Source: Bacteroides ndongoniae (GTDB lineage Bacteria > Bacteroidota > Bacteroidia > Bacteroidales > Bacteroidaceae). Taken from it: a stretch of 64,000 nucleotides of DNA. A program made the translations under genes and the position numbers. The stretch is taken from positions 930,001-994,000 of the forward strand of contig NZ_FNVV01000014.1 in NCBI RefSeq assembly GCF_900108345.1, written 5' to 3'. The notes under the pieces are model-generated. The model was not told the DNA's origin. It searched no databases and worked only from the letters and a program-made list of their open reading frames with translations. This document shows, in pieces, positions 1-8,257 of the stretch. The first letter of the stretch is position 1; each line of letters begins with the position of its first letter.

Positions 1-407
1 TCATCACGCTTGCACAATTCTTCATAACCTTTCTCGCCATAATAAACAGCGGCTTTCGGCATTGATGCATTCTTCAAGTATTTCTGGCAAGCTTCCGCTC
101 TTTCTTTCTCATAATCGCACAGGGCTACAATCTCCACACCTGGGATGTATGTAAAGCGCTCTACTGCACCAGGGCCACGCATACCCAATCCGACGAAGCC
201 TACACGTACAACTTCCATTTTCGGAAGAGCCAGACCAATCACACTCTGTTGTCCTGCCGGACGCTCAGGAGTCTCAACCACAATAGTACCTTTATCCCAG
301 CTCCATTTTGTACCATTTTCCGATACTTGCTGTTCTGCTGTTTTCGTGCTATTGCAAGCAGTTAATGCCAAGCATGCACACAACACCAAAAAACCGATTT
401 TTCTCAT
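1..407 (-). CDS. GH109-like Gfo/Idh/MocA oxidoreductase lipoprotein, 5' part only
   Basis: The reading frame is open from an ATG at 405-407 to the window edge, so only about the first 135 residues are visible. A lipoprotein signal (hydrophobic run ending LTAC) is followed by a short linker and a Rossmann NAD-binding start, VGFVGLGMRGPGAVERF, then VEIVALCDYE. This start is typical of Bacteroides GH109 proteins (NAD-dependent alpha-N-acetylgalactosaminidase type), which keep NAD bound for catalysis. Such enzymes are usually exported and act on mucin or host glycans. The catalytic and C-terminal parts lie outside the window, so substrate cannot be judged. Another Gfo/Idh/MocA dehydrogenase is the alternative. 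Confidence 0.8.
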   Translation of the reverse strand, partial: MRKIGFLVLCACLALTACNSTKTAEQQVSENGTKWSWDKGTIVVETPERPAGQQSVIGLALPKMEVVRVGFVGLGMRGPGAVERFTYIPGVEIVALCDYEKERAEACQKYLKNASMPKAAVYYGEKGYEELCKRD

Positions 408-573
408 ACAAATTTATCTTTTAGGGTGAATAATCAAACAACTGCCAAAAATACGTTTTTTTTCTTAAATACAGAATTATTAGAGAATAAAAAAGCGGCA
501 ACTTCCCAGTCACCGCCCCGATATGAAAGGTTTTCAACCCTTTCTATAAAATTACCAAAAAGAATTTCTGTTA

Positions 574-1080
574 TTAGTTGATACGATACAGCAACCAAGA
601 TCCTTGGAAATCATCACGATTAGGATACTTAGCCTTGAAAGCGTCGCGAGCCTTAGCGGCCGATGCTCTGTCGGCAAATGTGCTTACAACTACACGATAC
701 ATAGCTTTCTCCGAATTGAATACAATGATAGCGTTATATCCTTCTTTATCCAAGAAGCTCTTAAGATTATCCGCATTGGCTTTTACTCCAAAGCTTCCGC
801 ACACTACGCTGTAATCCTTTAAGCCATTTTCATTGCCTGTTACAACTGTAACTTTCTCCTGACGTACATCAGCCGCCGGTGCACTTTCTACCACCTTCGT
901 TTCTACAGGGGCGCTTACTACCGGAGCTACTTCTTCTGCCGGAGTTACATTCTGGCTATCAGCCAATTCCTGCTGTTTAGCTTTCTCGTAGGCCTTTTTA
1001 TAAGCACTTTCACTCGACTTACAGGAGGAGAATGCCAATAGCACGCACACTCCCATACCTAAAACTGCTAATTTTCTCAT
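574..1080 (-). CDS. SPOR domain lipoprotein
   Basis: 168-residue protein with a lipoprotein signal peptide (lipobox FSSC, Cys about 20). A Lys/Glu/Ala-rich, probably disordered linker runs to about residue 85, and a C-terminal SPOR domain covers about residues 88-168 (DYSVVCGSFGVKANADNLK start, SWLLYRIN end). SPOR domains bind peptidoglycan stripped of stem peptides and often place proteins at the division septum. The role here is inferred from the domain only. It is a single gene with no operon partner. A weak inverted repeat (GAAAGG/CCTTTC, about 525-553) lies downstream and may act as its terminator. Confidence 0.85.
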   Translation of the reverse strand: MRKLAVLGMGVCVLLAFSSCKSSESAYKKAYEKAKQQELADSQNVTPAEEVAPVVSAPVETKVVESAPAADVRQEKVTVVTGNENGLKDYSVVCGSFGVKANADNLKSFLDKEGYNAIIVFNSEKAMYRVVVSTFADRASAAKARDAFKAKYPNRDDFQGSWLLYRIN

Positions 1081-1333
1081 CTTCTTATAGTTTTTTATTT
1101 AATAACAATCATCCTTAGTGTTCAAAATTGGCGGCAAATTAATAGAAAAATCGCCATCTTTCAAAGGATAATGCACAAAAAGTGCAAAGTTCCTTTCATT
1201 TAAGGAGCAAAGGTACGCCAATAGCCTCAAATGCAGGTATGGCAATCCCGTTAAATAACATTAAACATAAGCAGAACTTACAAATCTGCCACAAAAAAAC
1301 GACCGAAACAGAAAAAACTTCAAAAAAAAACAT

Positions 1334-1341
1334 TAGTTTTG
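1334..1341 (+). promoter_or_regulatory. -7 box of the YtxH operon
   Basis: TAGTTTTG fits the Bacteroides TAnnTTTG -7 consensus and lies 37 bp before the first ATG of the three-gene operon. No good -33 TTG is visible at the usual spacing. Confidence 0.45.
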
Positions 1342-1378
1342 TAGCTATAGAAACCTAATAAAAAGAAAGGAGTATAGT

Positions 1379-1588
1379 ATGAAAGGATTAAATGTTTTAG
1401 CAGCTTTTTTAGGCGGTGCAGTAGTAGGTGCAGCCGTTGGTATTCTATTCGCTCCGGAAAAGGGAGAAGACACCCGTCAGAAGATTGCAGATATTCTGCG
1501 TAAGAAGGGCATCCGCCTGAATCGAAACGAAATGGAAGATCTGGTCGACGAAATTGCTTCTGAAATAAAAGCAGAGGCAGCTGAATAA
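1379..1588 (+). CDS. YtxH domain small membrane protein
   Basis: 69 residues. A glycine/alanine-rich hydrophobic segment at about 6-26 (LGGAVVGAAVGILFAPEKG) is followed by a charged amphipathic tail. The FAPEKGEDTRQKI stretch is the hallmark of YtxH proteins, often labelled gas-vesicle-like although unrelated to gas vesicles. Family members are stress-associated and membrane-anchored, and their molecular role is unknown. It is the first of three closely spaced genes (gaps of 29 and 6 nt) that all encode small envelope proteins. AGGAGT just upstream of the ATG is an unusually clear Shine-Dalgarno sequence for this phylum. Confidence 0.8.
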   Translation: MKGLNVLAAFLGGAVVGAAVGILFAPEKGEDTRQKIADILRKKGIRLNRNEMEDLVDEIASEIKAEAAE

Positions 1589-1617
1589 GAATCATTCTAA
1601 TAAAAGACAAAGCCATC

Positions 1618-1989
1618 ATGTTTGCAGACGATAAAAGCATTGAAAACATACAGCAACTGTTTATTGAGTTCAAGAAATATCTGGAGTTGCAAAAGCAATA
1701 CACCAAGCTGGAGATCACCGAAAAGCTGACCGTATTGCTTTCCACACTCATACTGGTGCTGACGGTTATCATACTGGGCATGGTGGCTTTGTTTTACCTA
1801 TCCTTCACAATCGCCTACATGCTGACTCCCTACGTAGGAGGCGTAACGACAAGCTTCGGCATCATCGCTTGCTTCCACGTTCTGCTCATCGTGCTGCTTG
1901 TCAGCTTCCGAAAAACGATCATCATCAACCCCATGCTGAAGTTTATCGCAGGGCTATTCTTTGACAAAACAACCAATAACGACAAATAA
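1618..1989 (+). CDS. phage holin family (holin-X type) membrane protein
   Basis: 123 residues. An N-terminal amphipathic helix (about 5-38) precedes two predicted membrane helices at about 40-65 and 72-100, and the tail is short and cytoplasmic. This matches the putative holin superfamily III/holin-X annotation seen beside YtxH genes in many Bacteroidota. Despite the name there are no phage genes here, so it is best read as a host envelope protein of unknown role. It is translationally close to the YtxH gene upstream and the gene downstream. Confidence 0.7.
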   Translation: MFADDKSIENIQQLFIEFKKYLELQKQYTKLEITEKLTVLLSTLILVLTVIILGMVALFYLSFTIAYMLTPYVGGVTTSFGIIACFHVLLIVLLVSFRKTIIINPMLKFIAGLFFDKTTNNDK

Positions 1990-1995
1990 CAGGCT

Positions 1996-2256
1996 ATGGA
2001 TCAAAATAATACCCCCACCCCTCCGCTGACACTCGAAAGCATCGCACAGCAGAAGAAAGAACTGCGCCAGGCCATTCTTCAGCAAAAAGAGGTTATGACT
2101 GAGCTAACCCGCAGCCTCGTTGCACCACTTGCCCCTGCCACAAGCAAGACGGGCGCCATCATGCGAGCCTTCAATACGGGCATGGCTGTATTCGACGGAG
2201 CCATGATGGGGCTGAAGCTCATGAAAAGGCTCAGAAGATTCTTAAGAAAATACTAA
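1996..2256 (+). CDS. hypothetical protein, third gene of the YtxH operon
   Basis: 86 residues with no domain I recognise. The first 25 residues are polar and proline-rich. A helical Gln/Lys/Glu segment (about 15-45) follows, then a moderately hydrophobic stretch (about 55-74) and a basic C-terminus (LMKRLRRFLRKY). It begins 6 nt after the holin-like gene, so the three are co-transcribed. The basic tail and weak hydrophobic segment suggest a peripheral membrane partner of the two upstream proteins; that is inference. Confidence 0.65.
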   Translation: MDQNNTPTPPLTLESIAQQKKELRQAILQQKEVMTELTRSLVAPLAPATSKTGAIMRAFNTGMAVFDGAMMGLKLMKRLRRFLRKY

Positions 2257-2299
2257 GCCCGATACAGAAAACTACATTAAGGTATATAATACATATATA

Positions 2300-2345
2300 C
2301 AAAAGAAGGCACTCATCATTCCTCGAAAAACGACAGTGCCTTCCC
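2300..2345. terminator. bidirectional hairpin between convergent genes
   Basis: A 9-bp perfect stem, GAAGGCACT (2305-2313) with AGTGCCTTC (2335-2343), separated by 21 nt. On the minus strand it is followed by a TTTT run, so it should end the manA transcript. It may also stop the YtxH operon. Confidence 0.7.
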
Positions 2346-2377
2346 GTATAGAATTCTTTATCTATTCTCTACAGACA

Positions 2378-3349
2378 TCACACATACGTTTCGAGCAACT
2401 TCACCCTGCCGTCGGGAGTAATCGTTACCTCTTGCGTAGAAGCCGGCAGCAATATTGTTTCGCCCGCACACAACGTCAGTTCATTCTTACTGTCGTCGGT
2501 TATCTTACAAGAACCCTCCGTACAGATGAAAATCACAAAAGAATCGAGCTCCGAATAGTCGCAAGTGATTTCTTCTGTCATATCGTAAACCGAAGTCGTA
2601 AAATACGGACTTGCTACTACTTCTATCGGCTCGTTTTCGGTCAGTTCATACTCCGTACGGAAGTCATCCTGCACATCGGCAAAGTTGATGGCATCCATCG
2701 CCTGGTTGGTATGCAGCTCTCTGGCCTTGCCGTTCTGATCTTTTCTATTATAGTCGAAAATACGATAAGTCACGTCCGAAGTCTGCTGGATTTCCGCAAT
2801 GAAAGAACCGGCGCCAATCCCATGCACCCGACCGGCCGGCACATAGAAAACATCGCCCGGCTTGATCTCGCACGTCTGCAAAACTTCAGCAAAGGTGCCA
2901 TTGTACACCCTCTCCTTGTACTCCTTGGGGGTAATCTGTTCGGCGAATCCTGAAATCAGCTTTGCACCCTTGTCGGCCGCAATCACATACCACATTTCGT
3001 TTTTGCCAAAGCTATTGTGTCTTTTTCTTGCCAGCTCGTCGTTGGGGTGCACCTGAATCGACAAATCCAGCTTCGCATCAATAAACTTGATGAGCAAAGG
3101 GAATTTATTGCCGAAGCGCATATAATTGGCTTCTCCCACTAACTCTTCTTTATATTTTCTGACCATTTCGGGCAGTGTCAAGCCCTTGTCAGCTCCATTT
3201 GCTACGACAGACTCGCTCCCTTCTACAGCAGAGATTTCCCAGCTTTCACCCACATTGGGCAAATTTTCATTCAAATGTTTGAACGGGATGATTTTATCAC
3301 CTCCCCAAAGCGTCTGCTTCAAGATAGGCTCAAATTTTAGAGGATACAT
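2378..3349 (-). CDS. manA: mannose-6-phosphate isomerase, class I
   Basis: 323 residues, the short PMI form common in Bacteroidota and Firmicutes. It interconverts fructose 6-phosphate and mannose 6-phosphate in the cytosol, with a metal-bound cupin active site. Visible signatures are LSIQVHPNDELA (metal-ligand His at about 100), GKNEMWYV, the second-cupin stretch VFYVPAGRVHGIG, and a C-terminal cupin half that ends in a beta-rich region. The start lies 56 nt below a good divergent promoter. The gene is back to back with the galactose operon; the pairing makes metabolic sense but no shared regulator is visible. Confidence 0.9.
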   Translation of the reverse strand: MYPLKFEPILKQTLWGGDKIIPFKHLNENLPNVGESWEISAVEGSESVVANGADKGLTLPEMVRKYKEELVGEANYMRFGNKFPLLIKFIDAKLDLSIQVHPNDELARKRHNSFGKNEMWYVIAADKGAKLISGFAEQITPKEYKERVYNGTFAEVLQTCEIKPGDVFYVPAGRVHGIGAGSFIAEIQQTSDVTYRIFDYNRKDQNGKARELHTNQAMDAINFADVQDDFRTEYELTENEPIEVVASPYFTTSVYDMTEEITCDYSELDSFVIFICTEGSCKITDDSKNELTLCAGETILLPASTQEVTITPDGRVKLLETYV

Positions 3350-3405
3350 TCGTTGTTTTTCGTTAAATGTTCAATAAAAACATAAGTATTTTTAAATTAT
3401 GGCGG

Positions 3406-3436
3406 CAAACATACAAAAAATATTCATTCGATTCAA
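3406..3436 (-). promoter_or_regulatory. manA promoter
   Basis: Reading the minus strand, TTG (3436-3434), 20 nt, then TATGTTTG (3413-3406), which is a full match to the TAnnTTTG consensus. Confidence 0.6.
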
Positions 3437-3490
3437 GGACGCAAAACGCTAAACTTTCCTAAAATGTTTTCCACATTTCATTCCAATTAC

Positions 3491-3521
3491 TTGGGTATAC
3501 AAAAGAATTTCTTTTTATTTG
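3491..3521 (+). promoter_or_regulatory. galactose operon promoter
   Basis: TTG (3491-3493), 20 nt, then TTTATTTG (3514-3521; seven of eight to TAnnTTTG). It lies inside the longest possible galM frame. That argues that translation starts at 3548 and not at the upstream ATG at 3464. Confidence 0.5.
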
Positions 3522-3547
3522 CAAGAAATTTAATTAATACCACGTTT

Positions 3548-4648
3548 ATGATAAACACTACCCCAACAGAAAGCAATTTGTCCGGATTGGACAGAAAGGA
3601 CTTTCAAAAGGAAATAGATAGTAAAAAGACAGATCTGTTTATCCTTAAGAATGCATTAGGAATGGAAGTTGCAGTAACCAATTACGGATGCGCCATCCTT
3701 TCCATCATGGTTCCCGACAAAAAGGGACAGTATGCCAACGTCGTTTTAGGACACGACAATATTGAAAGCGTCATCCACAGTCCCGAACCCTTCCTGAACA
3801 CCACCATCGGACGATACGGCAACCGAATTGCCAAAGGAGAGTTCACCCTGTATGGCGAAAAACACCAGCTGGCCATCAACAACGGACCCAACTCCCTGCA
3901 CGGTGGTCCCACAGGCTTCCACACACGCGTATGGGATGCTGTACAACCCGATCCGACAACCGTCATCTTCAACTACACATCGGCCGACGGCGAAGAAGGC
4001 TTCCCCGGCAACCTGAAAGTAGAAATGACCTATCGCCTGGAGAACGAAGCAAACGCTCTGGTAATCGAATACAGAGCCACTACCGACAAGGCTACGGTAG
4101 TCAACCTGACCAACCACGGCTTCTTCAACCTGGCCGGCATAGCCAACCCCACTCCTACCGTTCTGAACAACATTGTTACCATCAACGCCGACTTCTACGT
4201 CCCCATCGACGAGGTATCCATCCCGACGGGCGAAATCAGCAAGGTAGAAGGCACTCCGATGGACTTCCGCACACCGCATACCATTGGCGAACGCATCGAC
4301 GAGCCATTCCAGCAGCTGATCAACGGCACTGGCTACGACCACTGCTATGTGCTTAACAAGACCGAGGCGGGCGAATTGAGCCTGGCAGCCACCTGCACCG
4401 AGCCTGAAAGTGGACGAACCATGGAAGTATATACGACCGAAAACGGCGTACAGGTGTACACTGGCAACTGGCTGGGTGGATTTGCAGGCGCACACGGCGC
4501 TACCTTCCCTGCCCGAAGCGCTGTCTGCTTCGAAGCACAATGCTTCCCCGATACCCCCAACAAGCCGCACTTCCCCTCGTGCGTATTGCTGCCGGGCGAT
4601 GAATACCAGCAGATTACCGTTTACAAGTTTGGGGTAACAGAATCGTGA
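3548..4648 (+). CDS. galM: aldose 1-epimerase (galactose mutarotase), cytosolic
   Basis: 366 residues from the ATG at 3548; an in-frame ATG at 3464 lies upstream of the predicted promoter. It interconverts alpha and beta anomers of galactose, supplying the alpha form to galactokinase. Family features are GRYGNRIAKGEF, the substrate-binding stretch NNGPNSLHGGPTGFH, VNLTNHGFFNLAG with the catalytic-base His, YDHCYVLN, and the C-terminal FEAQCFPDTPNKPHFPSCVL carrying the catalytic Glu. There is no signal peptide, unlike the lipoprotein paralogue at 31610-32749 in the arabinose cluster. It is the first gene of galM-transporter-galK. Confidence 0.92.
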   Translation: MINTTPTESNLSGLDRKDFQKEIDSKKTDLFILKNALGMEVAVTNYGCAILSIMVPDKKGQYANVVLGHDNIESVIHSPEPFLNTTIGRYGNRIAKGEFTLYGEKHQLAINNGPNSLHGGPTGFHTRVWDAVQPDPTTVIFNYTSADGEEGFPGNLKVEMTYRLENEANALVIEYRATTDKATVVNLTNHGFFNLAGIANPTPTVLNNIVTINADFYVPIDEVSIPTGEISKVEGTPMDFRTPHTIGERIDEPFQQLINGTGYDHCYVLNKTEAGELSLAATCTEPESGRTMEVYTTENGVQVYTGNWLGGFAGAHGATFPARSAVCFEAQCFPDTPNKPHFPSCVLLPGDEYQQITVYKFGVTES

Positions 4649-4708
4649 CCAACCATGTTTTGAAACTAACTTAATATAATTATAAACTCCTAACTTTTTC
4701 AAAAAACC

Positions 4709-6199
4709 ATGACACAACAAAAACAGAACGGTAATCTCGTCGCAATTATTACCATGTTCTTTATTTTTGCGATGATCTCTTTCGTAACCAATCTTGCCGC
4801 ACCCTTCGGTACGATATGGAAAAATCAATATGCCGGTGCCAACACACTGGGTATGATGGGTAACATGATGAACTTCCTGGCCTACCTCTTCATGGGTATC
4901 CCGGCTGGTAACATGCTTGTCAAAATCGGCTACAAGAAGACCGCCCTCATCGCGATGGCCGTCGGCTTCATCGGCCTCTTCATCCAGTATCTGTCTAGCC
5001 TCGTAGGCGCCAATGTCGACGTCTTCTCGCTGGGCGAATACGCCATCAAGCTCAACTTCATCATCTACCTGCTCGGAGCCTTCGTCTGCGGTTTCTGCGT
5101 ATGTATGCTCAACACCGTGGTGAACCCCATGCTGAACCTTCTCGGAGGCGGCGGCAACAAGGGTAACCAGCTGATTCAGACAGGTGGTGCGCTGAACTCG
5201 CTGTCGGGCACACTGACTCCGCTCTTCGTAGGCGCCCTGATCGGCACAGTAACTTCGAAAACCGCCATGTCCGACGTAGCCCCGCTGCTGTTCATCGCGA
5301 TGGCCGTATTCGTAGCTGCCTTCATCATCATTTCGTTCGTATCCATCCCTGAGCCCCACCTCAGAAAAGGCGGCGCACAGAAGGAAAAATTCGAATACAG
5401 CCCCTGGAGCTTCCGCCACACCGTATTGGGCGTTATCGGTATCTTCATCTATGTAGGTATCGAAATCGGTATCCCCGGCACGCTCAACTTCTACCTGGCC
5501 GACGCTTCGAGCAAGGGAGCCGGCATCCTTATCAACGGTGCTGCCATCGGTGGAGCCATCGCTGCCATCTACTGGCTGCTGATGCTTGTCGGACGTTCGG
5601 CCAGTAGCGCCATCAGCGGTAAGGTGTCTACCCGCACTCAGCTGATTGTCGTTTCGGCCACAGCCATCGTACTCATCGTCATCGCCATGTTCTTGCCCAA
5701 GAACATCGGTATCGATGTGCCCAAGATCGTTTACGACCCCGTAGCCAAAACTACCGAAATCCTGACCAACGCCGGTGTTCCTGCCGACCAGATCTCTGCC
5801 TTCATCGCCAACCCCGCATCGGTCGACCTCTCGTCGTATGCCGAAGCACTGAAGGAAGAAGCCGCTATGGCTCCCGAAGAAATGGTAGGCTCGCTGGCCA
5901 CTCCGAAGGTACCCCTGAGCGCCTTCCTGCTGGTATTGTGCGGACTCTGCACATCGGTCATGTGGGGCGGTATCTTCAACCTGGCTGTTGAAGGACTGGG
6001 CAAGTACACCGCACAGGCATCGGGCATCTTCATGATGATGGTAGTAGGTGGCGGTATCCTGCCGCTCATCCAGAACGCTATCGCCGACGGCGTAGGCTAC
6101 ATGGCAAGCTACTGGCTCATCATCGCCGGTCTGGCCTATCTGCTGTACTACGGCCTGGTAGGATGCAAGAACGTCAACAAGAACATTCCAGTAGAATAA
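4709..6199 (+). CDS. MFS sugar transporter, glucose/galactose (FucP/GluP) type
   Basis: 496 residues with about 12 predicted membrane helices; the first is at about 10-30 (IITMFFIFAMISFVTNLAAP). The family is the fucose/galactose/glucose proton symporters of the inner membrane. Its position between galM and galK predicts galactose, possibly glucose, uptake. A long hydrophilic loop at about residues 335-395 (rich in Asp, Pro and Ala) between two helices is larger than in classical GluP. The C-terminal helices are well formed. It lies 60 nt after galM and 64 nt before galK. Confidence 0.85.
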   Translation: MTQQKQNGNLVAIITMFFIFAMISFVTNLAAPFGTIWKNQYAGANTLGMMGNMMNFLAYLFMGIPAGNMLVKIGYKKTALIAMAVGFIGLFIQYLSSLVGANVDVFSLGEYAIKLNFIIYLLGAFVCGFCVCMLNTVVNPMLNLLGGGGNKGNQLIQTGGALNSLSGTLTPLFVGALIGTVTSKTAMSDVAPLLFIAMAVFVAAFIIISFVSIPEPHLRKGGAQKEKFEYSPWSFRHTVLGVIGIFIYVGIEIGIPGTLNFYLADASSKGAGILINGAAIGGAIAAIYWLLMLVGRSASSAISGKVSTRTQLIVVSATAIVLIVIAMFLPKNIGIDVPKIVYDPVAKTTEILTNAGVPADQISAFIANPASVDLSSYAEALKEEAAMAPEEMVGSLATPKVPLSAFLLVLCGLCTSVMWGGIFNLAVEGLGKYTAQASGIFMMMVVGGGILPLIQNAIADGVGYMASYWLIIAGLAYLLYYGLVGCKNVNKNIPVE

Positions 6200-6263
6200 T
6201 AGAAGAAGAGAAAAACACATATAGGTAATTTTAATTATTCACCTTATTAAAAATATTAGTATT

Positions 6264-7418
6264 ATGGATATAGAATACGTAAGAAGCCGTTTCATCAAGC
6301 ATTTTGATGGAACAACAGGAGCAGTTTACGCTTCTCCGGGTCGCATTAATCTTATCGGCGAACATACCGACTACAACGGCGGTTTTGTATTCCCTGGAGC
6401 AATCGATAAAGGCATGATAGCCGAAATCAAGCCAAACGGTACCAACATCGTGAAGGCTTACTCCATCGACCTGAAAGATTATGTAGAATTTGGTTTGGAA
6501 GAGGCTGACGCTCCTCGTGCAAGCTGGGCAAGATATATCTTCGGCGTTTGCCGCGAAATGATCAAGCGTGGTGTAGAAGTAAAAGGCTTCAACACTGCTT
6601 TTGCAGGCGACGTTCCCCTGGGTGCCGGCATGTCTTCATCGGCCGCCCTCGAAAGCACGTATGCTTATGCCCTGAACGACCTCTTCGGCGACAACAAGAT
6701 CGACAAGTTCGAGCTGGCCAAGGTAGGACAGGCTACCGAGCACAACTACTGCGGCGTGAACTGCGGTATCATGGACCAGTTTGCTTCCGTATTTGGCAAG
6801 AAAGGCCATCTGATCCGCCTCGACTGCCGTTCGCTCGAATACCAGTACTTCCCCTTCGACCCGCAAGGCTATCGCCTGGTGTTGGTTGACTCGGTGGTGA
6901 AGCACGAACTGGCATCGTCGGCCTACAACAAGCGCCGTCAGAGCTGCGAAGCCGTTGTGGCTGCTGTTCAGAAGAAGCATCCGCACGTTGAGTTCCTGCG
7001 CGACTGCACGATGGAAATGCTGAACGAAGTCAAAGCCGAAGTCAGCGAAGAAGACTACATGCGTGCCGAATACGTCATCGAAGAAATCCAACGCGTGCTC
7101 GACGTTTGCGACGCTCTGGAAAGAGGCGACTACGAAACCGTTGGCCAGAAGATGTACGAAACTCACCACGGCATGAGCAAGCTGTACGAAGTAAGCTGCG
7201 AAGAGCTCGACTTCCTGAACGACCTGGCATTCGACTGCGGTGTAACCGGATCGCGCGTCATGGGTGGCGGATTTGGCGGATGCACCATCAACCTGGTGAA
7301 GGAAGAACTGTATTCTACATTCATCAACAAAGCAAAAGAAGACTTCAAGAACAAGTTTGGCCGTAGCCCGAAGATCTACGACGTAGTGATCAGCGACGGC
7401 GCAAGACGCTTGGAATAA
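6264..7418 (+). CDS. galK: galactokinase
   Basis: 384 residues, the usual GHMP galactokinase length. It phosphorylates alpha-D-galactose at C1 with ATP. All three GHMP motifs are present: GRINLIGEHTDYNGGFV (about 26-42, sugar recognition), PLGAGMSSSAALES (about 118-131, phosphate loop), and GSRVMGGGFGGCTINLV near the C-terminus. CGIMDQFASVFG carries the catalytic Asp. It is the last gene of the galactose operon and a strong hairpin terminator follows. No galT or galE is seen in the window. Confidence 0.95.
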   Translation: MDIEYVRSRFIKHFDGTTGAVYASPGRINLIGEHTDYNGGFVFPGAIDKGMIAEIKPNGTNIVKAYSIDLKDYVEFGLEEADAPRASWARYIFGVCREMIKRGVEVKGFNTAFAGDVPLGAGMSSSAALESTYAYALNDLFGDNKIDKFELAKVGQATEHNYCGVNCGIMDQFASVFGKKGHLIRLDCRSLEYQYFPFDPQGYRLVLVDSVVKHELASSAYNKRRQSCEAVVAAVQKKHPHVEFLRDCTMEMLNEVKAEVSEEDYMRAEYVIEEIQRVLDVCDALERGDYETVGQKMYETHHGMSKLYEVSCEELDFLNDLAFDCGVTGSRVMGGGFGGCTINLVKEELYSTFINKAKEDFKNKFGRSPKIYDVVISDGARRLE

Positions 7419-7475
7419 AAAAAAGCGGGTTGAAAGACTCGTGTTTTTCATAATTAAATAATCAATTGGTTAAAA

Positions 7476-7517
7476 GTAGGAAGGAAACCGTGAGGCTTTC
7501 TTCCTACATCTTTTTTA
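7476..7517 (+). terminator. terminator after galK
   Basis: Inverted repeat GTAGGAAG...CTTCCTAC with a GAAA/TTTC inner extension (7476-7507), followed by a run of six T (7511-7516). Confidence 0.85.
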
Positions 7518-8157
7518 GCGTCAGCTCACCCTGATCCCGGTCAGTATCATTTTCTTATGTTTAATATATACTTGTAAGTACTGTAATTACCACAGTTGTA
7601 ACTATTATTGTTTAAGAAACAGTGCAGCCAACTATTTACAATAAAATGATTATGCTATTAAATTTCCCAAAATGAAGTGTTACACAATTATAGTATGCGT
7701 AAACCAACTCTGAAATAAAAAACAGAGAATTTACAAAGATAAAAAGGCGTATATATAAATTCCTCTTACGCACTAACTTCCAACAAATTAGTTTTATCAT
7801 CATTAATCTTCTATTTTACTAATAAATTTCACGCCAAATATAAACTTTTATAACTTTCTATTAATTAGCCTGTATCCCTATTCTGACAAAAGAAGGACAA
7901 AAAGACAAGTTACTGAGTCAACTACCATTAAAACACTCAAAACTGCTATAAACAAGAAATCTATTTGGAAAAATGTTCATTCAGACCTTAATCAAGATTC
8001 TGACGGCTATTAGCACGACGTTCGGAGTAATTAGTTGTACAATGTAAAAAAAGAAGGGAAAAAAGAGGGAAGGCTACGGTTACCTCCCCCACTTTCCTCT
8101 CCCCGATCCCCGACTTCCGCGTTACAGTATTACAGATTACAGTTAGTTTTTTTTCAA
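7518..8157. other. gene-free AT-rich region
   Basis: About 640 bp without a convincing reading frame. The first 500 bp is very AT-rich, with scattered direct A/T runs. A CAAAGATA at 7734-7741 reads TATCTTTG on the minus strand but has no -33 partner and no gene below it. From 8046 the composition changes to purine-rich then C-rich, followed by the direct-repeat copy at 8119-8146. No tRNA, riboswitch or att site was recognised. Confidence 0.6.
8119..8146. repeat. direct repeat, left copy (TTACAG-rich element)
   Basis: GCGTTACAGTATTACAG followed by ATTACAGTTA. A near-identical copy in the same orientation lies at 11277-11302. The two bracket the GH43 and GH51 genes of the leftward operon. Confidence 0.75.
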
Positions 8158-8216
8158 AAAAAAGAAAGACTGCCCACGGGCGACCCATTTCCGATCGCCT
8201 GCGGCAGTCTTTTTTT
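8158..8216 (-). terminator. terminator of the leftward GH43-GH51-GH43 operon
   Basis: Long stem AAAGACTGCC with GGCAGTCTTT flanked by A and T runs on both sides. On the minus strand it ends in a long T-rich tract (tctttcttttttttg), as expected for a strong terminator 40 nt after the last stop codon. Confidence 0.85.
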
Positions 8217-8257
8217 CGGTATTCCGATACCGGCCTTTTTCGCTTGCGGCTTGTTTC

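Noticed and set aside
1618..1989. Prophage remnant signalled by a holin-like gene
   Set aside because: No integrase, lysin or structural genes nearby; this gene is typical beside YtxH genes in Bacteroidota.
3746..6220. Very long open frame on the minus strand opposite galM and the MFS transporter
   Set aside because: It is antisense to two well-supported genes, has low-complexity Gly/Asp/Glu/Val composition and no domain or start signal.
7518..8157. Possible small RNA or riboswitch in the AT-rich gap
   Set aside because: No convincing promoter-terminator pair or known structure; the only hairpin belongs to the terminator of the leftward operon.
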